A stretch of 30,137 nucleotides of DNA, taken from positions 27,960-58,096 of the forward strand of contig DFGA01000051.1 in the NCBI GenBank assembly GCA_002371615.1, written 5' to 3'. Positions 25,422 through 30,137 of this stretch are shown here, piece by piece. The first letter of the stretch is position 1. Every line of letters starts with the position of its first letter. Source of the DNA: Lachnospiraceae bacterium UBA3762. Lineage in GTDB: Bacteria > Bacillota > Clostridia > Lachnospirales > Lachnospiraceae. The translations under genes and the position numbers were made by a program. The notes below the pieces were generated by a model. That model was not told the origin of the DNA, ran no database searches, and saw nothing but the letters and a program-made list of their open reading frames with translations.

Positions 25422-27192
25422 CTGATTTAATCATGAATGGAATCCGTATAATTACCCTTGTCCCTTCCGGTTTCGCTCTCTCTATTCGAAGACTTCCTGC
25501 TTTTCCGTAATACATTTTCAGCCGGGTCGCAGCATTTTTCAATCCGATACTGGACTTGGATCCGGTATCCTCATAAATACCATTGTTGATTTTTTCCATC
25601 AGTTCATCATCCATTCCGGAGCCGTTATCTTCAATCCGTATTTCTACGTTTTCATCTTTCTTTTCTATATTTAAAACAAGCTCGGCATCCTGAATATCTT
25701 TTTCAAAACCATGAACGATCGCATTTTCCACAAAGGGTTGCAGCAGCAGTTTGTGTATTCCCGCGTCCATAGTATCGGGCGCTACATTTATTGAACATGA
25801 GAAACGGTTTTTTACTCTGTATTGTTGCAGATATATGTACTTTTTGATCCACTCGGACTCTTCACGGATGCTCACTTCGGCATTGCTGTTGACTATGGCA
25901 TATCTGAGTATCGTAGCCAGAGAACTTATCGCATTGCTTATGTCATATTCATCCCTGTCGATCGCCATCCAGTTTATTGTATCAAGGGTATTGTACAGAA
26001 AATGCGGATTGATCTGAGCCTCCAGTGCAACTATCTGTGCTTCCTGCTGCCTTGTTATCGCTTCATTGAGTTTTTCCAGAGTATCGTTAAATCCGTCTGC
26101 AATGCTCTCTATCTCAAGCGGCATATTTGTGTCCTTGTATATGCGGACCGAAAGATCTCCGTCCTGCGTCTGTTCCATCCCTTTCACAATCTGTCGTACC
26201 GATCTGATCAGATCCTTTGACATTTTTGTTGATAAGAATAAAACGATAGCGATCACTGCTATTCCTACGATCAGCATCAGGAAGAGTTGTCTTGTCAAAG
26301 AAGCGCTAAGGCTGCTCATGTCGGCTACGTTCACGATATCCCAATCAAGTTCGTCATCGTGAAGAATATATATTCCGAATGCGGATGAGGGAAGTCCTGT
26401 TGCTTTTTTGTAATATAGTTCGTAATCCTCACCCTTTACTGCATCATCTTTATTTACATCCGTGACCACATCCCCTATTCTGTATGGTTCGTCACCAAAT
26501 GTAATGATACGTCCGTTTTTGTCAACGATAAAATTAAATACCTTCCCATCATGCTCCGATCTGTTGCATATGCTTTGAAGCAGTTCTTCATCTATGCTCA
26601 GTATCGCTATACCGCATTCTTTATCCAGGTTTTTATAATCGATTATCCTGTGCGCTATGTGCAGCAGATAGTAGTCTTTATTTGCAAAATTTGTACCGTA
26701 CTCGGTGGGATAAATATGCATATCATAATCTTTTATAACATCCCTGTACAACCCGTCCTGCCCTATTTTAAAACCTTCAAGCCATGAACTTCTGTATGTC
26801 GCCGGAGTCATTTGCTCGTATGTTACTACCTCACCTTTCGGAGTTATAACGGAAATTGCCCGTATATATTCCTTGGAATACAGAAGCGCACTGAACAGTC
26901 TCCTCATCTGGTTCACAGTCACTGCCTCATCAATATCGTTATCCAGATTACCGACCCATTTGACCATGTCATCATCGGTGTATATCTGATACAAAAGATC
27001 CTCATATGATTCCAGTCCAAGATTCAGATTATTATCAAGCTGCCCCAAATTGCTGTGGGACATGACCTGCATATTCTCTCTGAGGGTTCTTGAAATATTA
27101 ACAAAAGAAAAAAACTCGACAACTATTATCGGAATGATCGAAGTTATGATAAACAAAATCACAAGTCTGGTTTTTATGCTCGTTTTCTTCAT
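25417..27192 (-). CDS. YesM-type sensor histidine kinase
   Basis: Membrane sensor of a YesM/YesN-like two-component system controlling sugar uptake. The 591-residue product has a membrane helix at about 10-32, an extracytoplasmic Cache-like sensing region (about 33-295), a second helix at about 303-321, a HAMP linker, the His_kinase domain with EAQINPHFLYNTLDTINWM (phosphoacceptor His397), LLLQPFVENAIVHG (N box) and IRIEDNGSGM (G1 box). The short kinase core fits the LytS/YesM class. GAGGA lies 7 nt before the ATG at 27192; the frame is open to 27213. It has its own predicted promoter after the second permease gene. The AraC-type regulator at the right edge is its likely partner. Confidence 0.94.
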   Translation of the reverse strand: MKKTSIKTRLVILFIITSIIPIIVVEFFSFVNISRTLRENMQVMSHSNLGQLDNNLNLGLESYEDLLYQIYTDDDMVKWVGNLDNDIDEAVTVNQMRRLFSALLYSKEYIRAISVITPKGEVVTYEQMTPATYRSSWLEGFKIGQDGLYRDVIKDYDMHIYPTEYGTNFANKDYYLLHIAHRIIDYKNLDKECGIAILSIDEELLQSICNRSEHDGKVFNFIVDKNGRIITFGDEPYRIGDVVTDVNKDDAVKGEDYELYYKKATGLPSSAFGIYILHDDELDWDIVNVADMSSLSASLTRQLFLMLIVGIAVIAIVLFLSTKMSKDLIRSVRQIVKGMEQTQDGDLSVRIYKDTNMPLEIESIADGFNDTLEKLNEAITRQQEAQIVALEAQINPHFLYNTLDTINWMAIDRDEYDISNAISSLATILRYAIVNSNAEVSIREESEWIKKYIYLQQYRVKNRFSCSINVAPDTMDAGIHKLLLQPFVENAIVHGFEKDIQDAELVLNIEKKDENVEIRIEDNGSGMDDELMEKINNGIYEDTGSKSSIGLKNAATRLKMYYGKAGSLRIERAKPEGTRVIIRIPFMIKSD

Positions 27193-27218
27193 ATTATTTT
27201 CCTCAATAATCAAATGAC

Positions 27219-27242
27219 CGGGAGATATTAATAATACTCCCG
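27219..27242. repeat. Inverted repeat in the sensor-kinase leader
   Basis: Arms CGGGAG and CTCCCG around 12 nt, between the predicted kinase promoter and its ribosome site. No T-run follows on the minus strand, so it is an operator or leader hairpin rather than a terminator. Confidence 0.4.
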
Positions 27243-27248
27243 ATCATT

Positions 27249-27277
27249 ATCATAGTACTGCCTGTATTTGCTTTCAA
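27249..27277 (-). promoter_or_regulatory. Promoter of the sensor-kinase gene
   Basis: Minus-strand TTGAAA (27272-27277), 17-nt spacer, TATGAT (27249-27254): a good sigma-A-type promoter directly after the second permease gene. The overlapping GATAATGATC (27242-27251) also occurs before the sugar-binding protein gene (25355-25364). Confidence 0.65.
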
Positions 27278-27284
27278 ATATTTT

Positions 27285-28130
27285 CTATCCTTTAACGGCA
27301 CCGTTTGTCATTCCGCTGATTATATATTTCTGCATAAAGATGAATATCAGTGTGACGGGTATGATCGCAACTATGGCAAACGCCGTAAGATAGCTCCATT
27401 TCGTCCCGTACTGCCCCATGAAATTAAATATTCCGGCAGTAATGGGCCTTTTCTCCTGATCCAGAATAAAAGTCATTCCGTATGCAAGATCACCCCATGC
27501 ATAGAGGAAGGAGAATATCGCGCACACAATAACTCCGGGCTTGGCTACGGGAATCAGGATCCTCAAAAATGCGGATAGTCTAGTACACCCGTCAATATAA
27601 GCTGCTTCTTCAAGTGCTTTAGGTATCGATGCAAAATAATTTTTGAGAATAAGCACCGAGAACGGGATTCCTATTGTAGCATCAGCCAGGATCGCTGCAC
27701 CCCATGTGTTATACATTTTCATGTTTCTGAACATGATAAACATCGGTGTCAACAGTACAGAGACAGGAAGCATCTGCGTAACCAGAAATCCGAGGAGCAT
27801 TGCACGTCTTCCGACAAATCTGTACCTGGCAATTGCATAAGATGCGGGTACAGCAAGTATTACAGCGATAAGCATTGCCCCCAGAGATATCATAAAACTG
27901 TTAAAGAATGACTTGAACATATTGAAATCACCCGTCTCAATCTGTGCGGCATATGATTTTGTATTAAGAACATGAGGATACCATGTCGGAGGTATCATAA
28001 ATATCTCTTTTTCGGTCTTAAATGAAGTTATAAGTGTCCAAAACAGAGGAAACAGCAATAATATAAGTATTATTAATGATATCGCACAAAAAATTATATT
28101 CTTTTTCTTATTTAACTTTTTATCTTCCAT
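27285..28130 (-). CDS. Sugar ABC transporter permease, MalG type
   Basis: Second membrane subunit of a CUT1-family oligosaccharide importer. The 281-residue product starts with a basic segment (MEDKKLNKKKN), has about six membrane helices, TSFKTEKEIFMIPPTW typical of MalG-type N-terminal regions, RYRFVGRRAMLLGFLVTQMLPVSVLL (positions about 95-120), and the ATPase-docking EAA loop EEAAYIDGCTRLSAFLRILIPVAKPG. Its ATG shares one base with the stop codon of the first permease gene (TGATG), so translation is coupled. No ATPase is encoded in this window; such importers often share an MsmK-like ATPase encoded elsewhere. Confidence 0.95.
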   Translation of the reverse strand: MEDKKLNKKKNIIFCAISLIILILLLFPLFWTLITSFKTEKEIFMIPPTWYPHVLNTKSYAAQIETGDFNMFKSFFNSFMISLGAMLIAVILAVPASYAIARYRFVGRRAMLLGFLVTQMLPVSVLLTPMFIMFRNMKMYNTWGAAILADATIGIPFSVLILKNYFASIPKALEEAAYIDGCTRLSAFLRILIPVAKPGVIVCAIFSFLYAWGDLAYGMTFILDQEKRPITAGIFNFMGQYGTKWSYLTAFAIVAIIPVTLIFIFMQKYIISGMTNGAVKG

Positions 28131-29029
28131 CAGTCTTCCTCACCTTGCATAGTAATCCTTAAATACAACATACCTACAAGCAACAATATCAGGAACAAAA
28201 CATTTGCCACCGAAGACCCCTTGCTGTACTGGAACATATCAAAGGATAATTTGTACGAATACGTAGAAAGCAAATGTGTGGAGTTAACCGGACCTCCCTC
28301 AGTCATTACATACACAAGATCATAGACCTTGAACGTATATATGAACCCGAGTACCAGAACGGATTCTATTGTGGGCCTAAGCAGCGGAAGCGTGATCTTT
28401 GTCAGTTTCTGCCAACCGTTGGCTCCATCAACGGATGCACTCTCATACAGTTCCTGAGGGATAGTTGTAAGCCCGGTAGATATAAGTATCGTGTTAAAAG
28501 GTATTCCTATCCATACATTTGCCGCTACTACCGAGATCATTGCAGTTCCCGGAGTGGTCAGCCACTCAATGTTTTCCTTAATAAAACCCGCGGACCTCAA
28601 AATATAATTGACGATCCCCACATCCGTCGAAAACATAAATTTAAACATCAATGCCGTAACCGTCATAGGCATCATCCAGGGGATCATTGTCATTCCTCTT
28701 ACGGTCTTGGAAAATGTAAAATTCTTGTTGAAAAACAATGCAAGAAGAAATCCGATCAGGAACTGAAACAGCAGACAAGCCAATGTAAATATCAGGGTAT
28801 TTCCCATGGCCTTCCTGAATACCGCATCATGGAATATCTCGATATAATTTGCCAATCCGATAAAATTTTTCTGACCTTTTACCAGATTTCTTACCGAAAC
28901 ATCCTGAATGCTTAGAATAATATTACTGATAATGGGATAGCCCACAAAGATCATCATATAAATGAATGCGGGCAGAATGAATAGCAATCCGATATTATCG
29001 TAACGAAAGAAGTCTTTAATACGTTTCAT
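28130..29029 (-). CDS. Sugar ABC transporter permease, MalF type
   Basis: First membrane subunit of the oligosaccharide importer. The 299-residue product begins MKRIKDFFRYDNIGLLFILPAF. It has about six helices, FVGYPIISNIILSIQDVSV, IPWMMPMTVTALMFKFMFS and the EAA loop ELYESASVDGANGWQKLTKITLPLLRP, followed by VLGFIYTFKVYDLVYVMTEGGPVNST, a typical MalF-type C-terminal signature. The ribosome site AGGGGGAATT precedes the ATG. That site is perfectly complementary to a sequence about 90 nt upstream in the leader. The leader also has an inverted repeat shared with the glgC promoter. Confidence 0.95.
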   Translation of the reverse strand: MKRIKDFFRYDNIGLLFILPAFIYMMIFVGYPIISNIILSIQDVSVRNLVKGQKNFIGLANYIEIFHDAVFRKAMGNTLIFTLACLLFQFLIGFLLALFFNKNFTFSKTVRGMTMIPWMMPMTVTALMFKFMFSTDVGIVNYILRSAGFIKENIEWLTTPGTAMISVVAANVWIGIPFNTILISTGLTTIPQELYESASVDGANGWQKLTKITLPLLRPTIESVLVLGFIYTFKVYDLVYVMTEGGPVNSTHLLSTYSYKLSFDMFQYSKGSSVANVLFLILLLVGMLYLRITMQGEED

Positions 29030-29099
29030 AATTCCCCCTGTCTCGTAACAGTGTATTAATGGTGATTTTTCTTGTCATACACATTTTATGAGATCAAGG

Positions 29100-29119
29100 T
29101 TATCAAATAAATATGATAA
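29100..29119. promoter_or_regulatory. Inverted repeat shared with the glgC promoter
   Basis: TTATCAAATAAATATGATAA, arms TTATCA and TGATAA with 8-nt spacer, in the leader between the AraC-type gene and the first permease gene. It matches 18 of 20 bases with 11002-11021. Candidate site of one transcription factor acting on both units. Confidence 0.55.
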
Positions 29120-29124
29120 ATCTT

Positions 29125-29145
29125 AAAAAGGGGGAATTATCTAAT
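29125..29145. repeat. A5G5 repeat, copy 1
   Basis: Plus-strand A5-G5-AATTATCTAAT, 2 nt from the stop codon of the AraC-type gene and about 96 nt upstream of the first permease ATG. It is 20/21 identical to copy 2 at 25401-25421 and in the same orientation relative to the downstream gene. Confidence 0.6.
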
Positions 29146-29147
29146 GC

Positions 29148-30137
29148 TTATTTATATGATTTTCTGTAGTCAGCCGGTAACTGTCCGGTAGTATCCTTGA
29201 ATACCTTGCTGAAGTATTTAGGGTCGGAATATCCAACCCTGTCGGCTATCTCATAGAGCTTTAATGAGGTGCCGATAAGCAGTTCCTTGGCTTTCTGAAT
29301 TCTGAAATTTTTGATATACGCACTGAACGTAACACCGGTCTCTTTGTGAAACTGTGTCCCGAGATACTCAGGGGTAATGTTCAGTCTGGATGCGATCTCG
29401 TCCAGTGTGATCCCCACATTGTAGAACTCACCGATCATACTTTTGGCGCGTTTGATAGTAAGATTGTCAGATTCGTTTTGGGTCTCCTGGCAATCCAGAT
29501 TATCGGCGATAAAATCACAGACTTCCGATAACTCATTACGTGTCTTTGCACTCATGATCCGGTCGAGCAGCTTTTGCTGTTTGATATTTCCCACTCTGTC
29601 ATTACCGACACTTTTTGCCGTTTCAATGATTGCCCACATAAAACGCACATAACTCTCTTTTACCTCATGAGGGTCATATACTTTACCGTCTCTGTAATAA
29701 TCATAGAACGCTCTTAGGATCTCTCTTTCCTTGTTATGATCCGATGCACATATGGCAGACTTCATTTTTGCTTCAAGATCCTGTGGATAAATACACATCG
29801 ATGTCTGTACTTTTGTGATTTTCGGATATGATATCAATACGTTGTCTTCGAATGACAGATTCCAGTCCATATAGGGAAACAGGCAGTCCAGACCTGTTTT
29901 AATCTGCGAAAGCGATCCGACAACGGTATAACCTATAGCTGTATTATCCGCAAAAGAATTCAGCAGCTGGTATTGTACCCATCTCTCAAAATCCGTGCCG
30001 GAATTGCAATTATAGATTATAGCCAGTACAGAGCTTAAATATTCGATATCCAGACTGCAGTACCCGATCCCCTCATAGTGCGAAAGCGAGTGGGCAAGCG
30101 ATGCTTTTCCGTTGCCGGACAGATTATGGTACTGATC
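29148..30137 (-). CDS. AraC-type transcriptional regulator, probably a YesN-like response regulator; 5' end outside window
   Basis: DNA-binding regulator of the sugar locus. The frame is open without a stop from the window edge (30137) to 29148, giving at least 329 residues; the methionine at 29870 is internal, so the gene is cut rather than short. The C-terminal 100 residues form a double helix-turn-helix AraC domain: VGITLDEIASRLNITPEYLGTQF and LKLYEIADRVGYSDPKYFSKVF, ending TGQLPADYRKSYK. The middle part (LAHSLSHYEGIGYCSLDIEY, about 200 residues) resembles the linker region of YesN-like proteins. A receiver domain is expected further upstream but is not visible. The adjacent YesM-type kinase supports a two-component pair. 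Confidence 0.9.
   Translation of the reverse strand, partial: DQYHNLSGNGKASLAHSLSHYEGIGYCSLDIEYLSSVLAIIYNCNSGTDFERWVQYQLLNSFADNTAIGYTVVGSLSQIKTGLDCLFPYMDWNLSFEDNVLISYPKITKVQTSMCIYPQDLEAKMKSAICASDHNKEREILRAFYDYYRDGKVYDPHEVKESYVRFMWAIIETAKSVGNDRVGNIKQQKLLDRIMSAKTRNELSEVCDFIADNLDCQETQNESDNLTIKRAKSMIGEFYNVGITLDEIASRLNITPEYLGTQFHKETGVTFSAYIKNFRIQKAKELLIGTSLKLYEIADRVGYSDPKYFSKVFKDTTGQLPADYRKSYK

Noticed and set aside
28274..28915. 213-codon plus-strand frame opposite the MalF-type permease gene
   Set aside because: Cys/Arg/His-rich nonsense composition, antisense to conserved permease sequence.
29148..29870. Short 240-residue AraC protein starting at 29870
   Set aside because: The frame continues without a stop to the window edge and the upstream translation looks protein-like, so the methionine at 29870 is internal.

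Overview
The window looks like the chromosome of a low-to-mid GC, sporulation-lineage Firmicute, most likely a plant-fibre-degrading Lachnospiraceae (Butyrivibrio/Roseburia type). This is inferred from the DnaD/DnaI-type primosome genes, the GlgC+GlgD pair, SpoVG, the clostridial-length PRPP synthase, strong AGGAGG ribosome sites, and a YesM/AraC-controlled sugar importer next to GH31 and GH127 enzymes. I saw no tRNA, rRNA, insertion sequence, phage gene or CRISPR array.

Positions 1-9531 hold a minus-strand housekeeping run. Read in the transcription direction it is DnaD-like protein, DnaI-like helicase loader, PRPP synthase, S-adenosylhomocysteinase, peptidyl-tRNA hydrolase, Mfd, and class II fructose-bisphosphate aldolase, which is cut by the left edge and has its own promoter. 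The genes are tightly packed, with 4-nt or short overlaps and gaps of 2-37 nt up to mfd. A 303-nt intergenic stretch (9229-9531) separates this run from murC. It carries an extended -10 promoter and two tandem pairs of DnaA boxes.

Positions 9532-13823 hold murC (minus) divergent from glgC-glgD-spoVG (plus), which ends in a clear intrinsic terminator. The divergent region holds a 28-bp inverted repeat overlapping extended -10 motifs on both strands. Positions 13846-17733 hold a minus-strand unit: a polar amino-acid ABC permease, its ATPase and its binding lipoprotein, then an acyl-ACP thioesterase and a LUD-domain protein. Two related two-hairpin intergenic elements sit before the lipoprotein and after the LUD gene. 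A MATE exporter (plus) follows, overlapping tail-to-tail with an unrecognised 252-residue protein (minus).

Positions 19993-30137 hold a minus-strand carbohydrate locus. In transcription order it is an AraC-type regulator (cut by the right edge), two MalF/MalG-type permeases, a YesM-type sensor kinase, a sugar-binding lipoprotein, a GH127 beta-L-arabinofuranosidase and a GH31 alpha-glycosidase. Neither enzyme has a signal peptide, so imported arabinose- and xylose- or glucose-decorated oligosaccharides are probably trimmed inside the cell. No importer ATPase is encoded here.

The most notable signals are non-coding: (1) an 18/20-identical inverted repeat at the glgCD promoter and in the leader of the sugar importer; (2) a 21-nt A5G5 element repeated downstream of both regulatory genes; (3) an 11-nt perfect complement between one A5G5 copy and the first permease's ribosome site; (4) the tandem DnaA boxes upstream of primosome genes; (5) the pair of two-hairpin elements with apparent covariation.
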